NCBI GenBank assembly: GCA_934373455.1
Contig: CAKRON010000023.1
Location: 1-29,082, forward strand
Direction: 5' to 3'
DNA: 29,082 nucleotides
Source of the DNA: an uncultured Marvinbryantia sp.
GTDB lineage: Bacteria > Bacillota > Clostridia > Lachnospirales > Lachnospiraceae
The notes under the pieces are model-generated. The model was not told the origin of the DNA. It saw only the letters and a list, made by a program, of their open reading frames with translations, and did no database searches. Shown one piece after another: positions 8,199 to 17,209 of this stretch; position 1 is the first letter of the stretch, and every line of letters starts with the position of its first letter. Both the position numbers and the translations under genes were made by a program.

Positions 8199-8876
8199 TC
8201 AGTATACCATATCCCCATGTCCAATACAAATCGCTGCGAAAAAAATGTCAGAAATTCCGACTTTTTTTAGTGCCTGCGCTGCTGCATCCACAGTACTTCC
8301 TGTGGTGTATACATCATCCACCAGCAGCACCCGTTTATATCCATTCTCATTCTCTGCCAGAAATGCATCTGCAAGGTTTTTCCTTCGCATAGCCCGATCC
8401 AGTTCTTTCTGCGCACCAGTGTCCTTTACCTTCTTTAAGATATCCGTATCAACCGGCAAATTCCAATGTTCTCCCAGATTTTCTGCCAGAATTTCTGCCT
8501 GATTATATCCTCTTTCTTTTTGTTTTCGTGGATACATGGGGATGGGAATCAATACTTCCGGCTGCCAGATCTGCACCTTATCCTGTGCATACTGTGCAAG
8601 TAAATCTCCGAAAGTCTCCAGATACTCCCGTTTATTCTGATATTTTATCTTATGAATGGCTTCTTTTATTTTCCCTTCATATAAGAACATCCCACAACCC
8701 TGCTTATAACTATGCGGCGTCTTTTGACAATCCAGACAGTACTCCTGTTCAAAATTCCCGACTGGCTTGCCGCATCTATAACAGCATGGCTGTTTTACAA
8801 TCTTTAGCAGACTGATACACTCCTCACAAATTCCATTTTCTATCTTTTGGCAAATCGGACATCTTGGGGGATACAA
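8199..8876 (-). CDS. comFC: ComFC-type phosphoribosyltransferase-like protein
   Basis: 225 residues from a TTG codon at 8876. Two CxxC pairs at the N-terminus (CPICQ...CEEC, then CYRCG...CLDC) form the zinc-ribbon part, and the PRPP-binding motif VLLVDDVYTTGST is near residue 190. ComFC proteins are needed for DNA uptake/transformation and are linked to recombination. Start choice is uncertain. The same frame stays open upstream to about 9000 with no ATG, GTG or TTG, and residues encoded before the TTG (KRIEWPDRWKNILKEAADLL) look like the family's normal N-terminus. An ATT codon at 8934-8936 lies eight bases after AGGAG and may be the true start, giving 245 residues. It follows recD2 directly. 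Confidence 0.87.
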   Translation of the reverse strand: MYPPRCPICQKIENGICEECISLLKIVKQPCCYRCGKPVGNFEQEYCLDCQKTPHSYKQGCGMFLYEGKIKEAIHKIKYQNKREYLETFGDLLAQYAQDKVQIWQPEVLIPIPMYPRKQKERGYNQAEILAENLGEHWNLPVDTDILKKVKDTGAQKELDRAMRRKNLADAFLAENENGYKRVLLVDDVYTTGSTVDAAAQALKKVGISDIFFAAICIGHGDMVY

Positions 8877-8938
8877 TAAATCTGCCGCTTCTTTCAGTAT
8901 GTTCTTCCATCTGTCAGGCCACTCTATTCTCTTAATCT

Positions 8939-11149
8939 TTACAGCTCCTCTCTCATCTGTTTTATCTGTTCTTTCAACGTAGAATATCTTTTCTGTTCCA
9001 TTTCATTATCAATCATCTGCTGAAAAACCTGTTCAGAGCCAACCAGTGTCACACATTTTCTTGCCCTGGTAATCGCGGTATACAGCAGATTTCTGCTCAT
9101 CAACATGCGTGGACCTGACAACAGCGGAATCACAACTGCCGGATACTCACTTCCCTGAGATTTATGAATGGTAATGGCATATGCCAGTTCCAGCTGCTCC
9201 AGTTCTTTAAAAGAATATTCTATATATTTATTATCATCGAATGCCACCGTCATCTGTTCCGCATAGGTATTGATCTCTTTTACAATCCCCATATCGCCAT
9301 TAAACACACCGACGCCTTTTTCAACAGGTATCCCATAAGCGCCACGAATCTCCCACTCTATCTGATAATTATTTTTGATCTGCATAACCTTATCCCCTTC
9401 ACGGAAAAGGCCGTTTCCATATTCCTTTTCTTTCTTTTCAGAAGAACGGGGATTCATGTACTCCTGCAGGATGGTATTCAACCGTTCCACCCCCAGAAGT
9501 CCCTTTCTCATGGGTGTAAGTACCTGAATATCCATTGGTCCGGCATCCACATACTTTGGCATCTTCTTCATTACCAGAGTAAGAACCACACTGATAATCA
9601 CATTGGCATCCTCTCTTTTCAGGAAAAAGAAATCTCTGCTCTTATTATCCAGTATCACATGTTCTCCCTCATTAATCTTATGGGCATTTACTACAATATC
9701 ACTTTCACTTGCCTGACGAAAAATCTTATTCAACCGTACTACCGGAAAACATTCTGAATAAATAATATCTTTCAACACACTTCCGGGTCCCACTGACGGC
9801 AGCTGATTCACATCTCCTACCATAATCAATCTGGTTCCCACCGTCACCGCCGACAGCAATGCGTGCATCAGAAACAGATCCACCATTGACATTTCATCGA
9901 TAATAATTACATCTGCTTCCAGTGGATTTTCCATATTACGTTCAAAATGATATCCCGCCGAATCTTCTTCCGGTACTCCGGAAATTTCAAGTAAACGATG
10001 TATCGTCTGCGCCTCATATCCGGTCGCCTCTGTCATACGTTTGGCTGCACGGCCGGTGGGAGCCGCCAGAAGAATCTCCAGTCCTTCTGAAGCAAAATAC
10101 TGAATCAAGGTATTAATCGTTGTGGTCTTTCCGGTACCGGGCCCTCCGGTAATCACAAGTAAGCCATGATTCACAGCCTGAACCACCGCTTCTTTCTGTA
10201 ATTCTTCCAACACTGTACCGGTTCTCTCTTCTATCTCCGACAGCTTCGCCAATACGGTATCATCTGCAATATCAGCCGCCACATTCAAATCATGCAGCAT
10301 CTTGGCTGTATTCAATTCAAGATAATAATTCTGTGTACAATAAACACGATCTTCTTTTAAGATCACTTTCCGGTCCATCGCCAGATCCAGCAGATTTCGC
10401 TCCATTGCTTCCGCAGATACCCCAAGAAGCTGTGCTCCTCTTTGAAGCAATTCCAGTCTTGGAAGATAAATATGTCCCTCTGCCATAGACTGCTTAAGTG
10501 CATAAAACAGACCACTTCTTATACGAAAATCAGAATCTGTATGAATTCCGGCTCTTTCCGCAATCTCATCTGCAATCTTAAATCCCACACCCTGAATCTC
10601 ATCAGTCATCTGATAAGGATTCTCTTCTATAATGCGGTACAGCCGTTCTCCATACTGGTTATAAATCTTTACGCTTAACGCAGAGGAAATCCCATATTTC
10701 TGCAGAAAAATCATTGCTTTGCGCACATCTCTTTTTTCTTCCATCTGCTGTGCGATTTCTCTCGCTTTTTTTTCACTGATTCCCTTGATCTCAGCCAGAC
10801 GTTCTGGTTCTTCTTCCATAATCCGAAAAGTGTCGCCCTTAAATCTGCGTACAATTCTGGCCGCCAGAGCGCTTCCGATTCCTTTTATCGCCCCGGATCC
10901 CAGATAACGCTCCATCGCCATCTCATCTTCCGGCGCTTTTAATTCAAAAGAGCTGATTTTAAACTGAGTCCCATACGTGCTGTGCTGCGTATAGGTTCCT
11001 TCTGCTTCAATCAGCTCTCCCTCATTGATATACTGCAAAGTTCCCACACAGGTCACTTCTTCTCCGTCACAAACCATTACCATGACCGTATATCCATTGT
11101 CTTCATTTCGGAAAATGATATGATCTATATATCCCGAAATTTTCTCCAT
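8939..11149 (-). CDS. recD2: RecD2-family 5'-3' DNA helicase
   Basis: 736 residues, the usual RecD2 length. An N-terminal OB-like domain (about 1-75) is followed by helix-hairpin-helix repeats (about 80-210) and two RecA-like motor domains. Walker A is GGPGTGKTT with Lys341; Walker B is IIIDEMSMVD with Asp418 and Glu419; the C-terminal motif AITIHKSQGSEYP belongs to the UvrD-like C2 domain. RecD2 works without RecBC in DNA repair and replication fork protection. GGAGG lies nine bases before the ATG. It follows mreB by 28 bases and runs directly into comFC. Confidence 0.95.
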   Translation of the reverse strand: MEKISGYIDHIIFRNEDNGYTVMVMVCDGEEVTCVGTLQYINEGELIEAEGTYTQHSTYGTQFKISSFELKAPEDEMAMERYLGSGAIKGIGSALAARIVRRFKGDTFRIMEEEPERLAEIKGISEKKAREIAQQMEEKRDVRKAMIFLQKYGISSALSVKIYNQYGERLYRIIEENPYQMTDEIQGVGFKIADEIAERAGIHTDSDFRIRSGLFYALKQSMAEGHIYLPRLELLQRGAQLLGVSAEAMERNLLDLAMDRKVILKEDRVYCTQNYYLELNTAKMLHDLNVAADIADDTVLAKLSEIEERTGTVLEELQKEAVVQAVNHGLLVITGGPGTGKTTTINTLIQYFASEGLEILLAAPTGRAAKRMTEATGYEAQTIHRLLEISGVPEEDSAGYHFERNMENPLEADVIIIDEMSMVDLFLMHALLSAVTVGTRLIMVGDVNQLPSVGPGSVLKDIIYSECFPVVRLNKIFRQASESDIVVNAHKINEGEHVILDNKSRDFFFLKREDANVIISVVLTLVMKKMPKYVDAGPMDIQVLTPMRKGLLGVERLNTILQEYMNPRSSEKKEKEYGNGLFREGDKVMQIKNNYQIEWEIRGAYGIPVEKGVGVFNGDMGIVKEINTYAEQMTVAFDDNKYIEYSFKELEQLELAYAITIHKSQGSEYPAVVIPLLSGPRMLMSRNLLYTAITRARKCVTLVGSEQVFQQMIDNEMEQKRYSTLKEQIKQMREEL

Positions 11150-11177
11150 CTTATCCTGCCTCCGAATTCTGCACTGC

Positions 11178-12176
11178 TTAACCTTCCAGACGGTTATTAT
11201 GCGCTGTCAGTTCTGCATACGTTCCTGTTCCAATGGCTACCGCAGCGATCGGTTCTTCCGCAGTCACTGTATTAATGCCTGTCTTCTCTTCAATCAGTTC
11301 TTCCAGTCCATCTAACAATGCGCCTCCTCCGGTAAGCACAATTCCACGCTCTACGATATCTGCAGCCAGTTCTGGCGGTGTCTTTTCTAATACACTATGT
11401 ACAGCCTCTACAATCTGTCCCGTTGTCTCTTTTAACGCTTCCCGCACATCTTCTGATGTGATTCGTACTGTCTTCGGTAAACCGGTACTCAAATCTCTGC
11501 CTTTGACTTCCATAATCTTCTGTTCCGGACGTTCAATGGCCGTACCTACATGAATCTTAATATCCTCTGCTGCCCGTTCTCCGATAATCAGATTGTGTAC
11601 GGTTCTTGCATACTTCATAATCGCTTCATCAAAATTATCGCCTGCCACATTGATGGTATGATCCACCACGATACCGTCCAGCGATAAAATCGCCACCTCG
11701 CAGGTACCTGCACCGATGTCTACAATCATCTTTCCGCATGGTCTGGAGATATCAATTCCTGCACCGATTGCCGCTGCAATCGGCTCCGGAACAGTCAGTA
11801 CCTCTCTTGCTCCTGCCTGATATGTGGCATCTTCCACAGCCTTTTTCTCAACTTCTGTTACATTACTCGGAACACAAATGCTGATACGTGGCTTTTTAAA
11901 TGACAGTCTGCCTGTCGCCTTCTGAATAAAATACTTCAGCATCTGTTCCGTCACGGCATAATCTGCTATGATACCATTCTTTAATGGTCGGATTGCCACA
12001 ATATTTCCTGTCGTTCTTGAAAGCATAATGCGGGCTTCATCCCCGATAGCACGAATCTTGTCCGCATCACGGTCATATGCGACTACGGATGGTTCTTTTA
12101 AAACCACACCTTTTCCTCTTACATATATCAATATGCTGGCGGTTCCCAGATCTATTCCAATGTCTGATACGTTCAT
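11178..12176 (-). CDS. mreB: MreB/Mbl-family actin-like cell shape protein
   Basis: 332 residues, full MreB length. The actin-fold phosphate loop 1 is at residues 7-14 (GIDLGTAS), phosphate loop 2 at about 155 (DIGAGTCEVAIL), and the adenosine motif LTGGGALLDGLEE is near residue 290. MreB filaments guide wall synthesis along the cell cylinder and sit on the inner membrane face. mreC and mreD do not follow, so this is probably one of several paralogues (Mbl/MreBH-like), first in the operon with recD2. AAGGGGA lies six bases upstream of the ATG. Confidence 0.93.
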   Translation of the reverse strand: MNVSDIGIDLGTASILIYVRGKGVVLKEPSVVAYDRDADKIRAIGDEARIMLSRTTGNIVAIRPLKNGIIADYAVTEQMLKYFIQKATGRLSFKKPRISICVPSNVTEVEKKAVEDATYQAGAREVLTVPEPIAAAIGAGIDISRPCGKMIVDIGAGTCEVAILSLDGIVVDHTINVAGDNFDEAIMKYARTVHNLIIGERAAEDIKIHVGTAIERPEQKIMEVKGRDLSTGLPKTVRITSEDVREALKETTGQIVEAVHSVLEKTPPELAADIVERGIVLTGGGALLDGLEELIEEKTGINTVTAEEPIAAVAIGTGTYAELTAHNNRLEG

Positions 12177-12204
12177 ATACTTCCCCTTTCTACCCTCTTG
12201 TTAA

Positions 12205-12233
12205 AGTATAAAACAGACCCTGTTATTTTTAAA
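12205..12233 (-). promoter_or_regulatory. Possible promoter of the mreB-recD2 operon
   Basis: On the minus strand TTTAAA (12233-12228) and TATACT (12210-12205) are 17 bases apart, 28 bases upstream of the mreB ATG. The -10 box matches five of six bases, the -35 box four of six. Confidence 0.4.
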
Positions 12234-12265
12234 GTCCTTTTTAGAATTTTCATATTTTCTTTTCT

Positions 12266-12287
12266 TTTTGAACACATTTTGAACACA
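12266..12287. repeat. Tandem 11-base repeat
   Basis: TTTTGAACACA occurs twice head to tail (12266-12276, 12277-12287). The second copy supplies the TTGAAC of a possible plus-strand -35 box. It may be a binding site or simple slippage. Confidence 0.5.
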
Positions 12288-12307
12288 TTTTGCAGATATA
12301 CTATAGC
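12279..12307 (+). promoter_or_regulatory. Possible plus-strand promoter for a small RNA
   Basis: TTGAAC (12279-12284) and TATAGC (12302-12307) are 17 bases apart. Transcription would start near 12314, reading into a hairpin-rich stretch that ends at a stem followed by T-rich sequence. No ORF of note lies downstream on this strand. Confidence 0.3.
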
Positions 12308-12310
12308 CAT

Positions 12311-12444
12311 ATTAGCAAAGAGCTAATATATTTCATAACTCAAGCTTCGCAACACCACACGTTGCGGAGCACTCCCTCAAAATAACATTTAGTTTTTTCT
12401 CTTTCTAAAATGAGCTGTGCAAAACGCACAGCTCATTTTATTTT
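12311..12444 (+). ncRNA. Candidate small RNA with three hairpins
   Basis: Three stems follow each other on the plus strand: ATTAGC/GCTAAT (12311-12327); GCTTCGCAAC/GTTGCGGAGC (12344-12370, one G-T pair); and TGAGCTGTGC/GCACAGCTCA (12411-12435) followed by TTTTATTTT. Between the second and third lies a single-stranded ACTCCCTC, complementary to ribosome-binding sequences. With the promoter just upstream this fits a short regulatory RNA ending near 12444. The alternative is that the stems belong to the mreB leader on the minus strand, with the last acting as terminator of the compartment operon. Confidence 0.28.
12407..12439. terminator. Terminator of the microcompartment operon (bidirectional)
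   Basis: A perfect 10-base stem TGAGCTGTGC/GCACAGCTCA (12411-12420, 12426-12435) with a five-base loop, flanked by AAAA and TTTT. It lies 11 bases after the activase stop on the minus strand. The T run is only four bases in that direction but longer (TTTTATTTT) on the plus strand. Confidence 0.7.
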
Positions 12445-12446
12445 CA

Positions 12447-13241
12447 TCAACCACCAATCTGGCAGTGTAATGATGTATTCTTTTGAATTATTTCCTGAAA
12501 TGCTTTCATCTGTTCATCAGATGGTTTTGGAGCATCTCCCATCGGATAGTCTCTGTTCAGTCCTTCGTATTTTCCCTGTCCAAAATTGTGATAAGGAAGA
12601 ATATGGATCTGTCTTACTCCCGGTAATGTATCTGCAAATTTTGCAATAGCAAGCAGTTCTTCTTCTGTATCATTGAATCCAGGAATCACCGGAACCCGAA
12701 TGATCAATTCTGTCTGTCCACTGTGAGCCACACGCAATGCATTTTCTATCATCCTGATATTGTCATGTCCGGTAAATTCTTTGTGCTTTTCCGGATTCAT
12801 ATGCTTAATATCCATTAAGTATAAATCAAGATATGGAAGCAGTGTCTCAATCACTTCATATTTGGCAAATGCCATACTTTCTATTGCTGTTGATATTCCC
12901 AGATCTTTTGCTGCCCTTAAAAGTCCTACTGAAAACTCTGGCTGAAGGGTACATTCACCACCGGAAAGAGTAATTCCTCCGTTAGACTGCAAATAGTACG
13001 GCATATCTCTTTCTACCGTTTTCATAACTTCCGCTACAGTCACATCTTTCCCCATAACCTTCGGTTTTCCGTTGATCATCATCGTTTCTACTTCAAAAGA
13101 CTGTGATTCCGGATTACAACACCATCTGCATCTTAACGCACATCCTTTTAAGAAAACTATGGTTCGGATTCCAGGGCCATCATGTATGGAATATCGCTGA
13201 ATATCAAAAATCCTGCCGGATGTATTCAAATATTCTTTCAT
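12447..13241 (-). CDS. Glycyl-radical enzyme activating enzyme (radical SAM) for propanediol dehydratase
   Basis: 264 residues from the ATG at 13241, 16 bases after the dehydratase stop and preceded by AGGAAGG. The frame extends 19 codons further into the dehydratase gene, but the family pattern begins at MKEYLNTSGRIFDIQR. The radical-SAM cluster motif is CALRCRWC (C-x3-C-x2-C), followed by the SAM-contact motif SGGECTLQ. The enzyme uses S-adenosylmethionine and a [4Fe-4S] cluster to put the glycyl radical on its partner. It lacks the two-cluster ferredoxin insert found in many activases of this group, so it is the short, pyruvate formate-lyase activase-like form. Last gene of the operon. Confidence 0.93.
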   Translation of the reverse strand: MKEYLNTSGRIFDIQRYSIHDGPGIRTIVFLKGCALRCRWCCNPESQSFEVETMMINGKPKVMGKDVTVAEVMKTVERDMPYYLQSNGGITLSGGECTLQPEFSVGLLRAAKDLGISTAIESMAFAKYEVIETLLPYLDLYLMDIKHMNPEKHKEFTGHDNIRMIENALRVAHSGQTELIIRVPVIPGFNDTEEELLAIAKFADTLPGVRQIHILPYHNFGQGKYEGLNRDYPMGDAPKPSDEQMKAFQEIIQKNTSLHCQIGG

Positions 13242-13257
13242 AACGCATTTTTCCTTC

Positions 13258-15789
13258 CTATCGATTATCAGCCTGTTCTGTTCTCTTAATAATATCATCC
13301 TGTAAGGATTTTGATAATGTTGTAAACAAAGCAGAATATCCGGCCACTCGCACGATCAGACCACTATATTTTTCAGGATGAGCCTGCGCATCTAAAAGTG
13401 TCGCACGATCCACAACATTAAACTGCATATGCATACCCTGCTGATCAAAATATCCACGGATCAAAGATATAAAACTCTCCAATCCCTTTTCTCCAGCCAT
13501 AGCTGTCGGATGCATTTTCATATTAAAGAGCGTTCCATTACTTGCAATTGCATGATCCAGTTTTGCAACTGAATTACAGGAAGCTGTCGGTCCACTGACA
13601 TCAAATCCAGATGTAGGTCCCACACCATCTGCTACCGGTGTATGTGCTAATCTTCCATCCGGAGTAGCTCCCGTCTGTGCACCCAAAGGAACATTGGCAG
13701 ATACCGGATACAGACCTGCCTGATACATTCCGCCTCTTGGATTCCTGAAAGTTTCCAATGGTCTTGTGTAGAAATATGCTGCCTCACGGGCAATCTCGTC
13801 TACTTCATCGATATCATTTCCGTATTTCGGAAGTTCCAGAATCATTTCATGAATTTCTTCATATCGTGCTTTAACATCTGCAGGTAATTCCATTTCTAAT
13901 ACCTGTTTGATCGTATTTGCAATCGTATCCTGCCCAACTTCCTGACCGGCATCTTTCAAGCCTTTTGCTACCTGCAGTGCAATCTCACCGGCAGTAATCG
14001 CATCCAGGCCCTTACCATAGTTCATTTCCAGAGCTTTCTTTAATTCACCCATGGTAATGCGTTTTTCTTCAAATACTAACTTCTTGATGGTATATAAGGA
14101 GTCTGCCACGTTTGCAATACCAAAACCCTGAGGACCGGTAAAGTTGTAAATCGCTCCACCTTCCTGTGCACTCTTACCACGCTTGATACAATCGTCTACC
14201 AGGCAAGATTCAAATGGTAACGGTGCAAGCTGTGCATGCGCAAAATCAATTGCATTATCTGCATTTACCATCAATTCGATGTTATACAACATCTGCTTTC
14301 GATATGCTTCCATAAATTCTTCAAAAGTCTGGAAGCTTTCCACATCACCGGTCTGAATACTTGCAATCTCTCCATTGTCATAACCGTTGGAAAATACCAT
14401 TTCCAATGGGCGGCACATATTAAAGAATGCCGCATCATGCCAGCCATCTGTTTTACCCGGAACCTGTGGCTCTACACAACCGATAATATTGTAATTTCTA
14501 GCTTCATCCATCGTTGCGCCACGATGAACCAATGCAGGAATGATCACTTCGTCATTATAGTATGCCGGCAAACCGATACCGGTTCTTGTCAGTTCTGCTG
14601 CACGAAGCAACAATGCCTTGGAAGAACCATGCCATACACGAATCGATAAAGATGGCATTGGTAAAAATACATGCTCACTGGCTGTGATACACATAAAGGA
14701 AAGATCATTGGTGGCATCTCTGCCCTGAACAGTCTGTCCTCCGACAATTAAGTTCTGGAATAAAGAGTATCCTGCAAAGCCTTCTGCACTTGCCGCATCA
14801 CGACATTTATTCAAATCATTTAATTTTACCCAGATACAGTCAATTAATTCCTGTGCATATTCACGCGTAAGACTGCCGGCTTTGATATCCTTCTCATAAT
14901 AAGGATACATATACTGATCAAAACGTCCCGGTGAAATAGAATGTCCACTGGACTCAATCTGTAATACCTGCTGAATAAACCAGAAAGACTGACATGCTTC
15001 CTGGAAGCTTTCAGCCGGGAACTCCGGTACATTTTTACAAATCTTAGCAATCGTCAGAAGTTCCTGTCTTCTCGCTGCATCCATCTCTTTTTCTGCCATC
15101 TCTTCTGCCATTACAGCATAACGATTTGCATAAGCAATGACTGCATCACAGGAAATAAGAATCGCTTCTAAAAAGCGCATTTTGGTAGAATAATCAGCAT
15201 CACCAAAATTACAGCTTTCCATTTCTTTTTTCACTTTTTCTTTTACACCGTTAAGACCAATCGCCAAAACAGTATCATATTGAACGGTTACATGTCCTAC
15301 GCCATTGTAAAAATAGTTTCCCGGTGTAAAGAAATTATGCTTCATGGCACGAAGTGTCTCCGGCGCCATGTAGGAAGTTGCCAGCTCACTGGTTGTTTTT
15401 CCTTTCCAGTAAGCGTCCGCAGCCAGTAATCTCTTTTTTGTCTCATCCGAAATATAGAATGGATCGGCACTTCTTGTTTCTACCGTTTCGAATTCTGCCT
15501 CTAACCAGTCATATGAAAATTCAGGATATGTCTGACATCCTCTCGGCGCAATTGTTGTACTTCCAACAATTAATTCTTCCGGTCTGATAATAATCGGCAG
15601 ATTTTTTAAAATATGTTCAAAAGCACGTGCTTTGCGCATCACTACCGGCTGACCTTCTGTAGCCCGATATGATTCTGTGATCAGTTCAGCTCTCGCCGCT
15701 TCAATCTCAGGCATTTTTGCATACAGATGGTCTACCAGTCTTTTTATACGATCTGACTTTGCAATTGGTGTGCTATCGTAATTTCCCAT
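13258..15789 (-). CDS. B12-independent 1,2-propanediol (glycerol-type) dehydratase, glycyl radical enzyme
   Basis: 843 residues. Catalytic Cys438 and Glu440 sit in GCVEPQ, and Asp452 in GKTDGWHD corresponds to the essential Asp of glycerol dehydratase. His166 (VGHVTVQYD) likely matches its active-site His. The C-terminal glycyl loop is VRVAGYSALF with Gly817. These residues mark the diol dehydratase branch, which removes water from 1,2-propanediol to give propanal, rather than formate-lyase or choline-lyase branches. There is no long N-terminal extension as in some choline-type compartment enzymes. The deoxyhexose aldolase and shell genes upstream support propanediol as substrate. Glycerol cannot be excluded. 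The radical is oxygen-sensitive, so the pathway is anaerobic. The gene follows the DeoR regulator by 39 bases. Confidence 0.95.
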   Translation of the reverse strand: MGNYDSTPIAKSDRIKRLVDHLYAKMPEIEAARAELITESYRATEGQPVVMRKARAFEHILKNLPIIIRPEELIVGSTTIAPRGCQTYPEFSYDWLEAEFETVETRSADPFYISDETKKRLLAADAYWKGKTTSELATSYMAPETLRAMKHNFFTPGNYFYNGVGHVTVQYDTVLAIGLNGVKEKVKKEMESCNFGDADYSTKMRFLEAILISCDAVIAYANRYAVMAEEMAEKEMDAARRQELLTIAKICKNVPEFPAESFQEACQSFWFIQQVLQIESSGHSISPGRFDQYMYPYYEKDIKAGSLTREYAQELIDCIWVKLNDLNKCRDAASAEGFAGYSLFQNLIVGGQTVQGRDATNDLSFMCITASEHVFLPMPSLSIRVWHGSSKALLLRAAELTRTGIGLPAYYNDEVIIPALVHRGATMDEARNYNIIGCVEPQVPGKTDGWHDAAFFNMCRPLEMVFSNGYDNGEIASIQTGDVESFQTFEEFMEAYRKQMLYNIELMVNADNAIDFAHAQLAPLPFESCLVDDCIKRGKSAQEGGAIYNFTGPQGFGIANVADSLYTIKKLVFEEKRITMGELKKALEMNYGKGLDAITAGEIALQVAKGLKDAGQEVGQDTIANTIKQVLEMELPADVKARYEEIHEMILELPKYGNDIDEVDEIAREAAYFYTRPLETFRNPRGGMYQAGLYPVSANVPLGAQTGATPDGRLAHTPVADGVGPTSGFDVSGPTASCNSVAKLDHAIASNGTLFNMKMHPTAMAGEKGLESFISLIRGYFDQQGMHMQFNVVDRATLLDAQAHPEKYSGLIVRVAGYSALFTTLSKSLQDDIIKRTEQADNR

Positions 15790-15828
15790 CCCGCTGCCAT
15801 TCCTTTCACTTTGTTTTTGCGTTGATTT

Positions 15829-16611
15829 TTAGTTTATTTCGTCCATTTCCTTTGGATAGATACATTGGATCCCATTTTTTTCAAATGCTTCCATCCATCT
15901 TTCATCCGGTTTTTTATCCGTCACAACCACATCCAGTCCGGAAATCGGGCAAATATTATAAAAACCTACTTTATCGAATTTTGAAGAATCTACAGTCAGG
16001 TATACTTTCTTAGCTGATTTAATCATGCTTTGTTTAATACACCCTGTCTCTTCATTACCTTCTGTAACCCCTTTTTGAATATCCAGTCCCTTACAGGATA
16101 AAAACACCTTATCAGCATTATACTGTTCAATGCTGTCGGCTGCCTTCACTCCCAAAAAAGACATGGAATCTCCTTTTAACATACCTCCGGTAGAAATGAT
16201 ATCCCATTCTGAAATATCTGATAACTCCAGTAAATTCTCAATCGAATTGGTAATTACTGTAAGCTTTTTCTTGTTCTTTATATTTTTCGCAATAAAAACT
16301 GCTGTCGTCGAGGCATCCAGGAAAATATGCTCACCATCCTGGATCTCCTGTCTGATCAAATCTGCAATCTTTTGCTTTCCTACAGAGTTCGCTTTCCATC
16401 TGACATTGAACGGCAGATCGATACTGCCGATCTCATTTATCACAGCGCCTCCGTAGCTTTTAATAACATGTCCGTCATCTGCCAGCTTCTCTAAATCTCT
16501 TCGAATGGTTTCTTCCGAAACCCGAAACTGCTTGCTTAATTCACTTACAATTACTTTCTTATCTTTGTGAACCTGTTCCAGAATCTGTTTTCGTCTTTCA
16601 ACTGCAAGCAT
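15829..16611 (-). CDS. DeoR-family transcriptional regulator
   Basis: 260 residues. An N-terminal winged helix-turn-helix (about 1-57) has the family signature around VSEETIRRDLEKLADDGHVIKSYGGA. A DeoRC sensor domain follows (about 75-230, including DASTTAVFIAKN), which normally binds a phosphorylated sugar. It lies inside the operon between the PduT shell gene (22 bases) and the dehydratase (39 bases), so it probably senses a pathway intermediate such as fuculose- or rhamnulose-1-phosphate and controls its own operon. The likely target is the promoter region at 24974-25189; this is inferred from position. Confidence 0.93.
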   Translation of the reverse strand: MLAVERRKQILEQVHKDKKVIVSELSKQFRVSEETIRRDLEKLADDGHVIKSYGGAVINEIGSIDLPFNVRWKANSVGKQKIADLIRQEIQDGEHIFLDASTTAVFIAKNIKNKKKLTVITNSIENLLELSDISEWDIISTGGMLKGDSMSFLGVKAADSIEQYNADKVFLSCKGLDIQKGVTEGNEETGCIKQSMIKSAKKVYLTVDSSKFDKVGFYNICPISGLDVVVTDKKPDERWMEAFEKNGIQCIYPKEMDEIN

Positions 16612-16633
16612 ATATTCCCCTCTTTTTCCTAAA

Positions 16634-17182
16634 TTACATAATATATTTCATAAGTTTATCAGAAGGACGTGGAATAACAGAACTGTCAAGGAACATACCT
16701 CTGTCACCTGCTTCCGCTTTCGCATGATCAATCGCTGCTTGAACAGCGGATACGCTTCCTGTGATCGTCATATAACTCTTTCCACACATTCCTTTTGCTA
16801 ATCGCAGTTCAATCAGATCAACAATGGCTGTCTTTGCTGCCAAATCTGCTGCTACGATCAATGCTGATACATCGTATGTCTCTAAAATACCCAGTGCATC
16901 TATTTTCTCCGGCTGTGCAGTACCATAAATAGCAGGGAAAATAGAATCGTGAGGATTTCCTAATACAAAAGTATCCATAACTTTATCAGCAAATTTTGCT
17001 GCTGCTACATCTACTGATGCTCGAACTGCACTCAGATCACCTGCAACTAAGATAATAAATTTACCTGGGCAGGTCACTTCAGCCTGTAAAATTTCTACAT
17101 CTGCCGCCTTTGCCATTTCATCGGCTGCTTTAAAACCAGTAGATACTGTTGTACATTCTACCATACCAATCGCTCTGGCCAT
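16634..17182 (-). CDS. pduT: PduT-like tandem BMC-domain (BMC-T) shell protein
   Basis: 182 residues made of two BMC domains (about 4-85 and 95-175). Trimers of such proteins fill hexamer positions in the shell. Cys38 (AEVTCPGK) is at exactly the position that in Citrobacter PduT holds a [4Fe-4S] cluster at the trimer centre, thought to pass electrons across the shell. It follows PduS by 27 bases, and PduS is the flavin/iron-sulfur NADH-oxidising partner known to bind PduT. It is the only BMC-T gene here; no PduB type is present. Confidence 0.93.
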   Translation of the reverse strand: MARAIGMVECTTVSTGFKAADEMAKAADVEILQAEVTCPGKFIILVAGDLSAVRASVDVAAAKFADKVMDTFVLGNPHDSIFPAIYGTAQPEKIDALGILETYDVSALIVAADLAAKTAIVDLIELRLAKGMCGKSYMTITGSVSAVQAAIDHAKAEAGDRGMFLDSSVIPRPSDKLMKYIM

Positions 17183-17209
17183 AATTTTCTTCCTCTCTTT
17201 TTATGGATC

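Noticed and set aside
9164..9757. A 197-codon plus-strand ORF inside recD2
   Set aside because: Shadow frame; recD2 is complete with all helicase motifs.
12322..12350. An 11-codon minus-strand ORF in the mreB leader (start near 12337)
   Set aside because: Too short to support as a gene, with only a weak GAGGGAG-type site upstream; it may be chance, or a leader peptide if the minus-strand leader proves to be transcribed.
13242..13298. Longer N-terminus for the radical-SAM activase
   Set aside because: It would overlap the end of the dehydratase gene; the family pattern begins at the ATG at 13241.
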